From contig NZ_JAKIRP010000001.1 in assembly GCF_021646545.1 (NCBI RefSeq), positions 744,001 to 808,000 of the forward strand: 64,000 nt of DNA, read 5' to 3'. Below, piece after piece: positions 36,089 to 46,502 of the stretch. Source of the DNA: Chitinophaga filiformis (GTDB taxonomy: Bacteria; Bacteroidota; Bacteroidia; Chitinophagales; Chitinophagaceae). Under the pieces are notes generated by a model, which had not been told where the DNA came from, searched no databases, and saw only the letters and a program-made list of their open reading frames with translations. A program made the translations under genes and the position numbers. How positions within the stretch are numbered: the stretch's first letter is position 1; the number at the start of each line of letters is the position of its first letter.

Positions 36089-37657
36089 TTAATGCAACTG
36101 ATAATGTGCTGCTATGGCAGTAAAGGTTTTCACCTGTTCATCCTCCCAGGCCTTGTCTTTCTCCAGCTCTTTCGCCAGTATAGCAGCAACGGCTGGAGCC
36201 ATTTCCACCGCGGCCCGCGCATCCAGCAAAAGGGCACGTAGTCTTCGGGACAAAACATCATCTACCGTGCGGGCCATTTCCTGTTGCACAGCCCAGACAA
36301 CCTGCGCCTTAATATAGGGCAAGCGGGGATGCAGTTGTTCCGCAAGATCCGGATTGGCTTTTATCAATGCATTGATCGGTTCTGCATCACTACCATACAC
36401 GTCCAGTGGGGCAGGAGCGGCGGCCATCGTCGTATAGCCATGGATATGCAGGGTTTGCGTTGAACAGGGCACTGCAGCCAGTCCGCCTATAGTAATGGCC
36501 GCGTCCACAGTATCTTCCGCCATTTTGCGGAAGGTAGTCCACTTACCACCTGTGATGGTAATTAGTCCGGAAGCGGCGGTAATCAGTTTATGGCTGCGGG
36601 ATATTTCCTTGGTGCTATCGGTATCTTTCTGCGGAGCAGCCAGCGGTCGCAGGCCCGCATATACGCTCAGCACATCCGCGCGGGTAGGCGCTTTTTGCAG
36701 GTAACTCCCGGCAGTTTGCAGAATGAAATTAATCTCAGTTTCGAGCGCCTGTGGCTCCAGGCTATGATCGTTAAGCGGCGTATCCGTCGTGCCAACCAAC
36801 ACTTTTCCGTGCCAGGGCAACGCAAACAATACACGCCCGTCAGCCGTTTTCGGGATCATCAGCGCGCTGGTGCTGTTCAGGAAGCTCGCATCCAGCACTA
36901 CGTGTACGCCCTGACTAGGGCGGATAGTGGGCCGGGCGCCCGGTTCGTCCATCTGCAACACCTCGTCTGCAAATACACCTGTGGCGTTGATCACCGTTTT
37001 AGCCTGCAGATCATAGGTATTTCCCGTTTCCAGGTCTTTAGCGCTTACGCCGTCTATCTTTCCATTTCCATCTTTCCGCAGACTGGTCACTTTAAAATAG
37101 TTCAGGAGTACCGCTCCCTTTTCTGTCGCTGTCTGGGCAATATTTACTGCCAGACGGGAATCATCAAATTGTCCGTCATGATAAACAATGCCGCCTTTCA
37201 GTCCTTCGCGGCGTATAGCCGGCAAGGCCTTAATGACTGCCTGTCGCCCGATTACGCGTGAAGGCCCGAGGCTGAGTCGTCCTGAGAGCAGGTCATAAAG
37301 TTTTAGTCCTATGCCATAGAAAGGCCCCTGCCACCATTTATAATAGGGTATAATAAACTCCTGGTCGTGTGCGAGATGTGGCGCATTTGCCAGCAGCAGT
37401 CCTCTTTCGTATAGGGCCTCTTTCACCAGTCCTACGTCACCCTGGGCCAGGTAGCGTACCCCGCCGTGTACCAGTTTGGTACTTCGGCTGGAAGTTCCCT
37501 TGGCAAAATCCGACTGTTCCAGCAGTAGGGTGTGGAAACCCCGCTGGGCGGCATCCATGGCGATGCCCAATCCGGTAGCGCCGCCGCCGATCACAATAAT
37601 ATCCCAAACGACTGTTGCCGTATTGCCTAGCTGTTGTTGAAAGGTTAACCTGTTCAT
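36089..37657 (-). CDS. glpD: Glycerol-3-phosphate dehydrogenase (FAD-dependent)
   Basis: A 522-residue FAD enzyme. The dinucleotide-binding motif IGGGATGLGIAMDAAQRG is near residue 22, followed by TSSRSTKLVHGGVRYL and, later, GGKWTTFRKMAED. It oxidises glycerol 3-phosphate to dihydroxyacetone phosphate and passes electrons to the quinone pool. It is the first gene of the glp operon and is divergent from the DeoR-type regulator, with 320 bases between them. Confidence 0.96.
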   Translation of the reverse strand: MNRLTFQQQLGNTATVVWDIIVIGGGATGLGIAMDAAQRGFHTLLLEQSDFAKGTSSRSTKLVHGGVRYLAQGDVGLVKEALYERGLLLANAPHLAHDQEFIIPYYKWWQGPFYGIGLKLYDLLSGRLSLGPSRVIGRQAVIKALPAIRREGLKGGIVYHDGQFDDSRLAVNIAQTATEKGAVLLNYFKVTSLRKDGNGKIDGVSAKDLETGNTYDLQAKTVINATGVFADEVLQMDEPGARPTIRPSQGVHVVLDASFLNSTSALMIPKTADGRVLFALPWHGKVLVGTTDTPLNDHSLEPQALETEINFILQTAGSYLQKAPTRADVLSVYAGLRPLAAPQKDTDSTKEISRSHKLITAASGLITITGGKWTTFRKMAEDTVDAAITIGGLAAVPCSTQTLHIHGYTTMAAAPAPLDVYGSDAEPINALIKANPDLAEQLHPRLPYIKAQVVWAVQQEMARTVDDVLSRRLRALLLDARAAVEMAPAVAAILAKELEKDKAWEDEQVKTFTAIAAHYQLH

Positions 37658-37789
37658 TGTGAGGACTATGCTTTATTTTCTTTTAATTAGTTTCAGTTTA
37701 TTTCATTCACATAGGAAGAAAAAGTAGCGGGCGCTGGCCGTCCCGTAAATCGAAAATAAATGTTTTGTTCATTCCTTTTCAGGAAGTTA

Positions 37790-37813
37790 ATGTATAAACG
37801 CACATTTATACAT
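37790..37813. promoter_or_regulatory. Candidate operator for the glp regulator
   Basis: A perfect inverted repeat ATGTATAAA-N6-TTTATACAT in the divergent region between glpD and the DeoR/GlpR gene. A -7-like box for glpD (minus strand, 37751-37758, one mismatch) lies just downstream of it. Confidence 0.4.
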
Positions 37814-37878
37814 GATATTCCTCACTTTTTACTAAATATTTTTTCTGATGCAATGTGTTAAATTCAACAACATGAAAG

Positions 37879-37886
37879 TACTTTTG
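37879..37886 (+). promoter_or_regulatory. -7 promoter box of the glp regulator gene
   Basis: TACTTTTG, a perfect TAnnTTTG match, about 91 bases before the ATG at 37978, which gives a longer leader than most genes here. Confidence 0.45.
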
Positions 37887-37977
37887 TAACGAATTGGAAG
37901 AAGGCATAACTGTATTTGTTCCAAATCTGTTTAAAACATGTAATGCTTTTTTCTACAACTGCTAATTTTTTGCGCGT

Positions 37978-38748
37978 ATGTCAATGATCAATATTGCAGA
38001 AAGACACAAATACATTCTTGACCGTTTAGCCGAAAAAGGATATGTGAATGTAGTGGATCTCTGCAAGGAACTGGATGTTTCCGGTGTTACCATTCGTAAA
38101 GACCTCAAACTGCTTGAAGACAAGTCCCTGTTATTCCGCTCACACGGGGGCGCTACAGTCAACAATCCTTACATTAACGACAAACCTGTCAACGAGAAGG
38201 AGAAGCTGCGCCGGGATGAGAAGAACAATATCGCCATCGCAGCATCTGCCATGATAGCCCCGAACGATGCCATTATCATCTCTTCAGGAACAACAGCCCT
38301 GGCGCTGTCCCGGAATATCCATCCTAAAGGCCACCTGACCGTGATCACCCCGGCCCTGAACGTAGCGCAGGAGTTGTTACGCCATCCGGAGATCGAGGTA
38401 TTGCAGCTGGGAGGTATTGTACGCAACAGTTCTTCCTCAGTAACAGGCACTTACGCCGAAAGGATCCTGGCCGATTTCTCCGTTTCCAAATTATTTTTGG
38501 GGCTGGAGGGTATTGATATTGAATTTGGCCTGACCACAACCAATCTCCTGGAAGCCCAGCTGAACCAGCGCATGGTGGCAACCGCACAGAAAACTATTGT
38601 ACTGGCAGACTCCTCCAAATTCGGACGTCGTGGTTTCGGAAAGATCTGCGACCTGGAAGAAGTGGATGAGATCATTACCGACAGCGGTGTTTCAGCACAT
38701 ATTGTGAAGGCGTTGGAAGAAATGGGGATAAATGTTACAATCGTTTAA
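37978..38748 (+). CDS. glpR: DeoR/GlpR family transcriptional regulator
   Basis: A 256-residue DeoR-type regulator. The N-terminal winged helix (about 6-58) has AERHKYILDRLAEKGYVNVV and VTIRKDLKLLE; the C-terminal sugar-phosphate sensor domain contains ISSGTTALALSR and VLADSSKFGRRG. In E. coli, GlpR represses glp genes until glycerol 3-phosphate binds. Divergence from glpD-glpK-glpF makes the same role likely. A second ATG at 37984 is possible. Confidence 0.85.
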   Translation: MSMINIAERHKYILDRLAEKGYVNVVDLCKELDVSGVTIRKDLKLLEDKSLLFRSHGGATVNNPYINDKPVNEKEKLRRDEKNNIAIAASAMIAPNDAIIISSGTTALALSRNIHPKGHLTVITPALNVAQELLRHPEIEVLQLGGIVRNSSSSVTGTYAERILADFSVSKLFLGLEGIDIEFGLTTTNLLEAQLNQRMVATAQKTIVLADSSKFGRRGFGKICDLEEVDEIITDSGVSAHIVKALEEMGINVTIV

Positions 38749-38861
38749 TAGTTAATCTATTACATCATACTCGCCTGTGTTTGTAGCAATTTCAGCTAAT
38801 TGCCGGAGGGTTTTATATATTATTATCGCGTCTGTTGGCCCATCCGTTTGGTCCTGGGCGT

Positions 38862-38935
38862 AACCATACGTTTATGGTTCGTAGGCGACGCATTTCCCTC
38901 CCCGGGGTTAGAAACCCCGCGCTACAAACGCTAAG
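38862..38935. repeat. REP-like palindromic element
   Basis: Two adjacent hairpins: AACCATA-CGTT-TATGGTT (38862-38879) and CGGGGTT-AGA-AACCCCG (38903-38919), the second bracketed by GTAGGCG and CGCGCTAC. The arrangement resembles REP sequences mobilised by RAYT transposases; no such gene is in the window. Confidence 0.5.
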
Positions 38936-38988
38936 GTCCGCCTTTGGCGCGGCTGATATCCGTGGATAGTTTCATTAGTATCTCTAGT

Positions 38989-39105
38989 GTACCAATCCGG
39001 TACCAACGGTGTACCAATGGCCTCATCTTATGTTCATCTTACGTTCAAAACGTAGGATGAACATAAGATGAGGCCATTGGTACACCGTTGGTACCGGATT
39101 GGTAC
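38989..39105. repeat. 117-bp near-perfect palindrome built from 11-bp units
   Basis: Arms 38989-39045 and 39049-39105 pair at 56 of 57 positions (mismatch at 39039/39055) around a 3-base loop. The left arm is made of 11-bp tandem units: GTACCAATCCG, GTACCAACGGT and GTACCAATGGC at 38989, 39000 and 39011, then TCATCTTATGT and TCATCTTACGT at 39023 and 39034. Confidence 0.9.
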
Positions 39106-39226
39106 TATACAGATGCAGGAAACCATACGCGAAAATGATCCCTTCGCGCGGCCTTGCGTTTGCTTACTTGAGAAACCGGTTTTCTTCATGGTTCGATCCG
39201 ATCCCAATTAGGACAAGATTCGGTTG

Positions 39227-39314
39227 AGATATAGTAGAGATATACTCATCCTCCCTTAATCCTCCCTTTTTTAACGGAAGATTAAGGGAGGATGAGTATA
39301 TCTCTACTATATCT
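39227..39314. repeat. 88-bp palindrome built from 11-bp units
   Basis: Perfect 35-bp arms (39227-39261 and 39280-39314) around an 18-base loop. The sequence parses in 11-bp steps from 39226: GAGATATAGTA, GAGATATACTC, ATCCTCCCTTA, ATCCTCCCTTT, then the mirrored units; TGTACTATATC (39314-39324) is an extra, unmirrored copy. Confidence 0.88.
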
Positions 39315-39324
39315 GTACTATATC

Positions 39325-39669
39325 TCCACTGGATCCGCAAGCTTGTATTGTCTCAATCCCCCACGAAAGGGCGGTGATTTCCCCTTCCTTTCCGCCGAAA
39401 CCCCATTTGCCCTCAACGCATTAAACATTTTCGTCACCCAACATGGCCCTTTCAGGGGCAAATATGGTCAGTTATTACCTGTCCTCTTATTTAATTCTAA
39501 CGAATGCCAGTACTTTTTTAATCTTTTCTAATTTTTTGGGGTTATACAAAAACTTTCGTAAAAAATACCGGTTTCCTTTAGTATCTTTATACCGTTCCCG
39601 AAAAATTACGGTACCTCAACCGCCTGGAGTAAGCGGGGAAGGTGTGCCAAGGTCAAAAAATCTAAACGA
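39325..39669. other. Upstream region of gltB
   Basis: About 345 bases with no supported gene. A -7-like sequence TATCTTTA lies near 39584-39591. Probably the gltB promoter region; no clear operator was seen. Confidence 0.35.
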
Positions 39670-42600
39670 ATGCAAGAAGTGAAGCAATTGCAAGGACTGT
39701 ATCACCCGGATTTTGAGCATGATGCATGCGGAACAGGCTTTACTGCCCATATCAAGGGCCGTAAATCGCATCAGATCATCCGGGATGCGTTGACCATGTT
39801 GGAAAACATGGAGCACCGCGGTGCATGTGGTTATGAGCAAAACACCGGTGATGGTGCTGGTATCCTTATCCAGCTGCCACACGAGTTCCTGTACGACGAA
39901 TGCCTTAAGATAGGCATTAGCCTCCCTGAATTTGGAAAATACGGGGTAGGCATGATTTTCTTTCCGAAAGAGCCTCGCTGGCGCGAAGAGTGCCGTGAGA
40001 TCCTGAACCGAGCGGCCGAGAAACTGGGACTGGAAATACTGGGTTACCGTAAGGTGCCGGTACGTCCCGATGGCATAGGTGAAGGCGCCCTTTCTGTTGA
40101 ACCGGAAATTGAACAGGTATTTATTGCCTGTCCTTATCATATTACGGACAATGACACTTTTGAGCGTAAACTCTTCGTGCTGCGTAACTACGTTTCTAAA
40201 ACCGTTCGCAACACTGTTCCGAAAGAGAAAGCGCTTTTCTACATTCCGTCCCTTTCTACCAAGACTATTGTATATAAAGGTCAGTTAACAACTTACCAGG
40301 TACGTCACTATTACGCTGACCTCAGCGATGAGAAGATGGTATCTGCGTTTGCACTGATCCACTCCCGTTTCGCTACCAACACGTTCCCTAGCTGGCGTCT
40401 GGCTCACCCTTACCGCTACATAGCGCACAATGGTGAGATCAACACCCTGAAAGGCAACCTGAACTGGTTAAGGGCAGGAGAGAAGGACTTCGTTTCCAAA
40501 TACTTCTCACAGGAAGAGATGGACATGATCCTTCCACTTGTGGAAGAAGGACAGTCTGACTCTGCCAGCCTGGATAACGTAGTGGAACTGCTGCTGCTCA
40601 CCGGCCGCTCCCTGCCACATGTAATGATGATGCTCATCCCTGAAGCCTGGGATGGCAACGACGACATGGATCCGGTGAAGAAAGCCTTCTATGAATACCA
40701 TGCTTCTCTTATGGAGCCATGGGATGGTCCGGCTTGTATCTCCTTCACAGATGGTAAGATCATTGGTGGTACCCTGGATCGTAACGGTCTGCGTCCTGCC
40801 CGCTTTGTTATCACTAAAGATGACCGCGTGATCATGGCTTCTGAAGCTGGTGTACTGCCAATAGATCCTAAGAATGTAAAAGAAAAAGGCCGCCTGCAGC
40901 CTGGTAAAATGTTCATCGTGGACATGGAACAGGGCCGTATCATCGGCGATGAGGAGCTGAAACAGAATATCTGCTCTCAGCAACCTTATGGCGAGTGGCT
41001 GAATAAATATAAGATCCGCCTGGAAGAACTGTCTGAGCCAAGGGTTACTTTCACCCACCTGGAACACGATCAGATCTTTAAATACCAGCGCGCCTTCGGT
41101 TATTCTACAGAAGATCTTTACACCATCATCGCGCCAATGGCCCTCGATGGTAAAGAGCCGGTAGGTTCCATGGGTACGGATGCTCCGCTGGCCGTGCTGA
41201 GTGACCAGCCACAGCACCTGACCAGCTACTTCAAACAGCTGTTCGCACAGGTAACCAATCCGCCTATCGATCCGATCCGTGAAAAGCTGGTAATGTCATT
41301 GGCTACCTATGTAGGTAACAATGGTAACCTGCTGGACGAAGATCCGCTGCACTGTCATGGTCTGGCGCTTCGTCACCCGATCCTGACCAACTTCGAACTG
41401 GAAAAGATCCGTAGTATTGATACCGGCTTGTTCCAGGCTAAGACCCTCCATACTTACTTCAGGGCTGACGGCAAACCGGGCTCTCTGGAAAAAGGCCTGC
41501 AGCGTTTGTGCCGTTATGCGGTAGATGCTGTGGAAGATGGCTTCGAAGTGATTATCCTGTCAGACAGGGCGATCGACTCAGAACACGCCGCTATACCTTC
41601 ACTGCTGGCTGCATCTGCCGTACACCACCACCTCATCCGCAAAGGATACCGTGGCCAGGTAGGTCTGATCGTAGAAGCCGGAGATGTATGGGAAGTGCAC
41701 CACTTTGCCTGTCTGTTGGGCTTTGGCGTAACCGCCATCAACCCGTACCTGGCACTGAGCACCATCCGTGACCTGAAGCTGAACGACAAACTGGAGACAG
41801 AACTGGATGTGGATAAACTGAAGAAGAACTACATCAAGGCTGTATGCGACGGTTTGCTGAAAGTATTCTCTAAAATGGGTATCTCCACCCTGCAATCATA
41901 TCAGGGTGCACAGATATTTGAAATATTAGGTATCAACCGCCAGGTAGTAGATAAATATTTCACCGGCGCCGTATCCCGTATACAGGGTATGGGCCTCGAT
42001 GAAATAGCCCGCGAAACACTGGCTAAACACTGGATGGGTTACGGCCGCAAGGAAACACCTGTACAGCGTCTGACAACCGGCGGTATCTACCAGTGGAAGA
42101 GAAAAGGGGAATTCCACCTCTTCAACCCGACCACTATCCACCTCTTACAATATGCTACCCGCATGGGCGATTACAGCGTATTTAAGAAGTACTCAAAAGC
42201 AGTGAACGACCAGAGCGAAAAAGCAGCCACGCTGCGTAGCCTGTTCTCGTTCAAACGTACCCGTCCTTCTGTTCCGTTGGAAGAAGTTGAATCTGCTGAA
42301 AGCATCCTGAAACGTTTTGCTACAGGCGCGATGAGCTTTGGTTCCATTTCCCACGAAGCACACTCCACACTGGCTATCGCGATGAACCGTATCGGCGCCA
42401 AGAGCAATACCGGTGAGGGTGGTGAAGATGAACTGCGTTACGAACTGCTGCCAAATGGTGATAGCATGCGCTCTGCCATCAAGCAGGTAGCAAGCGCCCG
42501 TTTTGGTGTAACAAGTAATTATCTGACAAACGCGGACGAGCTCCAGATCAAGATGGCACAGGGTGCTAAACCTGGAGAAGGCGGACAGTTACCTGGTCAT

Positions 42601-44199
42601 AAAGTAGATGATTGGATCGCGAAGGTTCGTCACTCCACACCAGGTGTAGGTCTGATCTCTCCTCCTCCGCACCATGATATTTATTCCATCGAGGACCTTG
42701 CACAATTGATCTTTGACCTGAAAAATGCTAACCGTGCCGCACGTATCAGTGTAAAACTGGTATCCAAGGCTGGTGTTGGTACCATCGCTGCCGGTGTTGC
42801 CAAAGCAAAAGCGGATGTAGTGCTTATCGCCGGTTATGACGGTGGTACCGGTGCTTCTCCGATCAGCTCTATCAAACATGCAGGTCTGCCGTGGGAACTG
42901 GGTCTGGCTGAAACACACCAGACGCTGGTAAAGAACAAACTGCGCAGCCGCGTAGTGGTGCAGACCGATGGTCAGCTGAAAACAGGCCGTGACATTGCTA
43001 TCGCTACCCTGCTGGGTGCAGAGGAATGGGGTGTAGCAACTGCCGCACTGGTAGCAGAAGGATGTATCATGATGCGTAAATGTCACCTGAATACCTGTCC
43101 TGTAGGTGTAGCCACCCAGGATCCTGAACTGCGCAAGCGCTTCAACGGTGATGCAGAGAACGTAGTGAACCTGTTCAAGTTCCTGGTAGAAGAATTCCGT
43201 GAGATCATGGCAGACCTCGGGTTCCGTAAGGTAACCGACATGGTTGGCCAGGTAGACAGCCTCCAGGTACGTGAAAACATCACTCACTGGAAGTACAAAC
43301 AACTCGATCTGTCTCCAATATTATATAAAGAACCAGCTGCTGACGAAACAGGGCTGTTCAAACAGGAAGAGCAGGATCACGGTATCGGTGAAGTGATTGA
43401 CTGGCAGCTGCTGAAATCAGCACAGCCGGCACTGGAGAAAAAAGCCCGTGTATTCCACCAGTATAATATCAAAAACACCGACAGGGCCGTAGGTACCATC
43501 CTCAGTAACGAAATATCCAAACGTTACGGCGGAGCCGGTCTTCCGGAAGATACTATCCACTACAAGTTTGTGGGTTCTGCAGGTCAAAGCTTCGGTGCTT
43601 TCAACACGAAAGGTGTAACACTGGAACTGGAAGGAGAGGCAAATGACTACTTCGGTAAAGGTTTATCCGGTGCTAAACTGATCCTTTATCCTTCTCCTGA
43701 AGCAGGTTTTAAAGCGGAAGAAAACATCATCGCAGGTAACGTTGCCCTTTACGGTGCAACATCCGGCGAGGCTTACATCCGTGGTAAAGCCGGTGAACGC
43801 TTCTGTGTACGTAATTCCGGCGCTACCATCGTAGCAGAAGGTGTTGGCGATCACGGTTGTGAATACATGACAGGAGGTAAAGCGGTGATACTCGGAGAAA
43901 CCGGCCGCAACTTCGGTGCAGGTATGAGCGGTGGTATTGCTTATATATATGATGTAAAAGGTGTGTTTGCAGGACGTTGCAACAAGGACATGATCGACCT
44001 GGATCCGCTGGACCAGCAGGATGCTGCCGAACTGCAGGACCTGATCACCAAGCATCATGCATATACGAACAGTACCGTGGCTAAGTTCATACTGAAAGAC
44101 TGGGAAAACCAGCTGCGCCACTTCGTGAAAGTGTTCCCGAAAGAGTACAAAGCTGTACTGAACGCAAGCAAAACGGGCGCACAGAAGGTAGAGAAGTAG
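39670..44199 (+). CDS. gltB: Glutamate synthase large subunit
   Basis: A 1509-residue protein. Order: N-terminal glutaminase domain with nucleophile Cys20 in [10 protein letters not shown] (a short propeptide must be removed), central domain, FMN-binding synthase domain with [13 protein letters not shown] and the 3Fe-4S ligands in [13 protein letters not shown], and the C-terminal GXGXG beta-helix ([13 protein letters not shown]). It transfers the glutamine amide to 2-oxoglutarate. gltD follows after 29 bases. Confidence 0.98.
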   Translation: MQEVKQLQGLYHPDFEHDACGTGFTAHIKGRKSHQIIRDALTMLENMEHRGACGYEQNTGDGAGILIQLPHEFLYDECLKIGISLPEFGKYGVGMIFFPKEPRWREECREILNRAAEKLGLEILGYRKVPVRPDGIGEGALSVEPEIEQVFIACPYHITDNDTFERKLFVLRNYVSKTVRNTVPKEKALFYIPSLSTKTIVYKGQLTTYQVRHYYADLSDEKMVSAFALIHSRFATNTFPSWRLAHPYRYIAHNGEINTLKGNLNWLRAGEKDFVSKYFSQEEMDMILPLVEEGQSDSASLDNVVELLLLTGRSLPHVMMMLIPEAWDGNDDMDPVKKAFYEYHASLMEPWDGPACISFTDGKIIGGTLDRNGLRPARFVITKDDRVIMASEAGVLPIDPKNVKEKGRLQPGKMFIVDMEQGRIIGDEELKQNICSQQPYGEWLNKYKIRLEELSEPRVTFTHLEHDQIFKYQRAFGYSTEDLYTIIAPMALDGKEPVGSMGTDAPLAVLSDQPQHLTSYFKQLFAQVTNPPIDPIREKLVMSLATYVGNNGNLLDEDPLHCHGLALRHPILTNFELEKIRSIDTGLFQAKTLHTYFRADGKPGSLEKGLQRLCRYAVDAVEDGFEVIILSDRAIDSEHAAIPSLLAASAVHHHLIRKGYRGQVGLIVEAGDVWEVHHFACLLGFGVTAINPYLALSTIRDLKLNDKLETELDVDKLKKNYIKAVCDGLLKVFSKMGISTLQSYQGAQIFEILGINRQVVDKYFTGAVSRIQGMGLDEIARETLAKHWMGYGRKETPVQRLTTGGIYQWKRKGEFHLFNPTTIHLLQYATRMGDYSVFKKYSKAVNDQSEKAATLRSLFSFKRTRPSVPLEEVESAESILKRFATGAMSFGSISHEAHSTLAIAMNRIGAKSNTGEGGEDELRYELLPNGDSMRSAIKQVASARFGVTSNYLTNADELQIKMAQGAKPGEGGQLPGHKVDDWIAKVRHSTPGVGLISPPPHHDIYSIEDLAQLIFDLKNANRAARISVKLVSKAGVGTIAAGVAKAKADVVLIAGYDGGTGASPISSIKHAGLPWELGLAETHQTLVKNKLRSRVVVQTDGQLKTGRDIAIATLLGAEEWGVATAALVAEGCIMMRKCHLNTCPVGVATQDPELRKRFNGDAENVVNLFKFLVEEFREIMADLGFRKVTDMVGQVDSLQVRENITHWKYKQLDLSPILYKEPAADETGLFKQEEQDHGIGEVIDWQLLKSAQPALEKKARVFHQYNIKNTDRAVGTILSNEISKRYGGAGLPEDTIHYKFVGSAGQSFGAFNTKGVTLELEGEANDYFGKGLSGAKLILYPSPEAGFKAEENIIAGNVALYGATSGEAYIRGKAGERFCVRNSGATIVAEGVGDHGCEYMTGGKAVILGETGRNFGAGMSGGIAYIYDVKGVFAGRCNKDMIDLDPLDQQDAAELQDLITKHHAYTNSTVAKFILKDWENQLRHFVKVFPKEYKAVLNASKTGAQKVEK

Positions 44200-44228
44200 T
44201 AACATTCTAACATCTAAGACAAGAGACA

Positions 44229-45704
44229 ATGGGCAAACCAACAGGATTCCTGGAATTTACCCGGGAACTGCCGGGCAAAACTCCTGCTAAGGAGAGAGTC
44301 CAACACTATAACGAATTCGTAGAAAAGTATTCAGAATCAAAACTGAATGAACAGTCTGCGCGCTGCATGAACTGTGGCGTTCCATTCTGTCACAGTGGTT
44401 GTCCTCTGGGCAACGTGATCCCTGAGTTCAACGATGCAGTATATCAGAAAGACTGGAAAGAAGCTTATGAAATATTGACCAGTACAAATAACTTCCCGGA
44501 ATTCACAGGCCGTATCTGTCCTGCTCCGTGTGAAAGCGCCTGCGTACTGGGTATCAATCAGCCTCCGGTAGCTATTGAAGAAATTGAGCGTCACATCATT
44601 GAAGTGGCATTCGACAAAGGGCTGGTACAGGCTAAAACACCAAGGGTACGTACTGGTAAAAAGATAGCGGTGATCGGTTCTGGTCCTGCGGGGCTGGCTG
44701 CTGCCGCTCAGCTGAACTATGCTGGCCACAGTGTGACTGTATTTGAAAGAGATGACGCTCCTGGTGGTCTGCTTCGTTACGGTATTCCTGACTTCAAACT
44801 GGAGAAATGGGTAATAGACCGTCGTGTGAAACTGATGGAAGAAGAGGGTGTGGTGTTCCAGTGTAATGCAAACGTGGGCGTGAATGTAAGCGTGAACGAT
44901 CTGCTGCGTGAATACAATGCGATCGTACTGGCTGGAGGATCCACTATCCCACGTGACCTGAGCATTCCTGGTCGTCAGCTGCACGGCGTGCATTATGCGA
45001 TGGATTTCCTGAAGCAACAGAACAAGCGTGTAAGTAACCGTCCTGTATCCGGTAATGATATCCTCGCAACTGGCAAGAATGTTGTTGTAATAGGCGGCGG
45101 TGATACTGGTTCTGACTGCGTAGGTACATCCAACCGTCATGGAGCAAAAAGTGTAACCCAGCTGGAACTGTTGCCAAAACCTCCCGGAGAGCGTACACCA
45201 TATATGCCATGGCCTACCTACCCTATGGTATTGAAAACATCCTCCTCACATGAAGAAGGTGCACACCGTCAATGGGCAATTGGTACAAAGGAATTTGTCG
45301 GCGATGAAAATGGTAACCTGAAAGGGTTAAAAATAGTAAACCTCGAATGGGCCCTGGGCCCCGATGGCAGACCAGGCGGCTTCAAAGAAGTTCCTGGCAG
45401 TGAACAGGAGATCCCTTGTGAAGCGGCTTTCCTGGCGATGGGTTTCTTACATCCTCAACATACCGGCCTGCTGGAAGAACTGGGCGTGGAAAAAGATGAA
45501 CGTGGGAATGTAAAAGCCACTGAGAAAGCCTACCAGACTACCATACCAAAGGTATTTGCTGCTGGCGACATGCGCCGCGGACAGTCCCTGGTGGTATGGG
45601 CTATCAGTGAAGGTCGTGAGTGCGCCAGAAAAGTGGATGAATTCCTGATGGGCGCATCACAACTCGAAAGTAAAGATGATTCATTGCAGGCATTGGCCGT
45701 TTAA
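44229..45704 (+). CDS. gltD: Glutamate synthase small subunit
   Basis: A 491-residue flavoprotein that feeds electrons from NADPH to GltB. The N-terminal domain has Cys clusters for two 4Fe-4S centres ([17 protein letters not shown] and [13 protein letters not shown]). FAD binds at [14 protein letters not shown] and the nicotinamide cofactor at [13 protein letters not shown]. The gene directly follows gltB and ends in a terminator, so gltBD is a two-gene operon for ammonia assimilation. Confidence 0.97.
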   Translation: MGKPTGFLEFTRELPGKTPAKERVQHYNEFVEKYSESKLNEQSARCMNCGVPFCHSGCPLGNVIPEFNDAVYQKDWKEAYEILTSTNNFPEFTGRICPAPCESACVLGINQPPVAIEEIERHIIEVAFDKGLVQAKTPRVRTGKKIAVIGSGPAGLAAAAQLNYAGHSVTVFERDDAPGGLLRYGIPDFKLEKWVIDRRVKLMEEEGVVFQCNANVGVNVSVNDLLREYNAIVLAGGSTIPRDLSIPGRQLHGVHYAMDFLKQQNKRVSNRPVSGNDILATGKNVVVIGGGDTGSDCVGTSNRHGAKSVTQLELLPKPPGERTPYMPWPTYPMVLKTSSSHEEGAHRQWAIGTKEFVGDENGNLKGLKIVNLEWALGPDGRPGGFKEVPGSEQEIPCEAAFLAMGFLHPQHTGLLEELGVEKDERGNVKATEKAYQTTIPKVFAAGDMRRGQSLVVWAISEGRECARKVDEFLMGASQLESKDDSLQALAV

Positions 45705-45785
45705 AAACGCCAATGCTGCACAGAACTTATAAAAATATCAAAGAGTCTCATAAGCAGGTTTAGATTTTGTTGTAACCTTCAGCCG

Positions 45786-45809
45786 GGCCGGGTCTTTACC
45801 CGGCCTTTT
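45786..45809 (+). terminator. Terminator of gltBD
   Basis: A perfect 8-bp stem GGCCGGGT/ACCCGGCC (45786-45793 with 45798-45805), loop CTTT, then four T residues. Confidence 0.85.
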
Positions 45810-45880
45810 ACTTGCTAGCCGTGCAGACCGTTGCCGTTTTTTCATATATATTTACAGTATAAATTATCCCTGGAATCCCT

Positions 45881-46465
45881 ATGAGAGCACTTTTATTGTT
45901 ACTGCTGGCAGGCCTGTTCCTGCTGCCGGCCTACGCCCAGAAAAAAATCACACTGCAGCCCGTGGAGAACAAGCTGGATAGTGTAAAACACTATCGCAAG
46001 ATCCTTATTGTCGGAGAAGGTAGTATGCAGTCGCGTATGTACATGGATCATCTCTCTGTAGAGCTGATCAAAGAACTGAAAGCACATAATATCGACTGCA
46101 AATATGAATACCTCGGAGATCCTCATAAGCTGGATACTGATGAAGTCCTGAAGAAAGTAGCCGCCTGGCCTCATGATGCAGTGCTTCGCTTCTCTCCGCT
46201 GTCGGCCTCTATGGATCAGCAGACGAATTACATTAGTACTGCCCCTCAAATGGGATACAACGGAGTGATGTCATATACAGGCGGCGGAACAGTAAGCCAA
46301 ATGTACCTGGTCGACGAGTTTGATATTACACTGATTGAAGGACCTGAAACAATATGGTCTGCACGTTTGTCGACCAGCATCGAAATGGCAAAATTTACGG
46401 TGTACAAAAGGATCCGCAAAGTGATATTTGATGATATGAAGAAACAGAACGTACTGGCACTCTAA
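45881..46465 (+). CDS. Secreted protein of unknown function
   Basis: A 194-residue protein with a signal peptide (about 1-19). It opens with VKHYRKILIVGEG, then a helix with YMDHLSVELIKELKAHNI, an alpha/beta arrangement like the lipoprotein at 6088. The C-terminal part, LVDEFDITLIEGPETIWSARLSTSIEM, looks like the strand pair of a DUF4136- or CsgG-like fold. Function is unknown. It is followed by another secreted-protein gene with its own promoter box. Confidence 0.65.
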   Translation: MRALLLLLLAGLFLLPAYAQKKITLQPVENKLDSVKHYRKILIVGEGSMQSRMYMDHLSVELIKELKAHNIDCKYEYLGDPHKLDTDEVLKKVAAWPHDAVLRFSPLSASMDQQTNYISTAPQMGYNGVMSYTGGGTVSQMYLVDEFDITLIEGPETIWSARLSTSIEMAKFTVYKRIRKVIFDDMKKQNVLAL

Positions 46466-46487
46466 TGCCCTCCTTCGTGAAAAACAG

Positions 46488-46495
46488 TACATTTG
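46488..46495 (+). promoter_or_regulatory. -7 promoter box of the gene at 46503
   Basis: TACATTTG, a perfect TAnnTTTG match, ending 7 bases before the ATG. The predicted leader is about 3-4 bases. Confidence 0.55.
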
Positions 46496-46502
46496 TAGCC
46501 AT

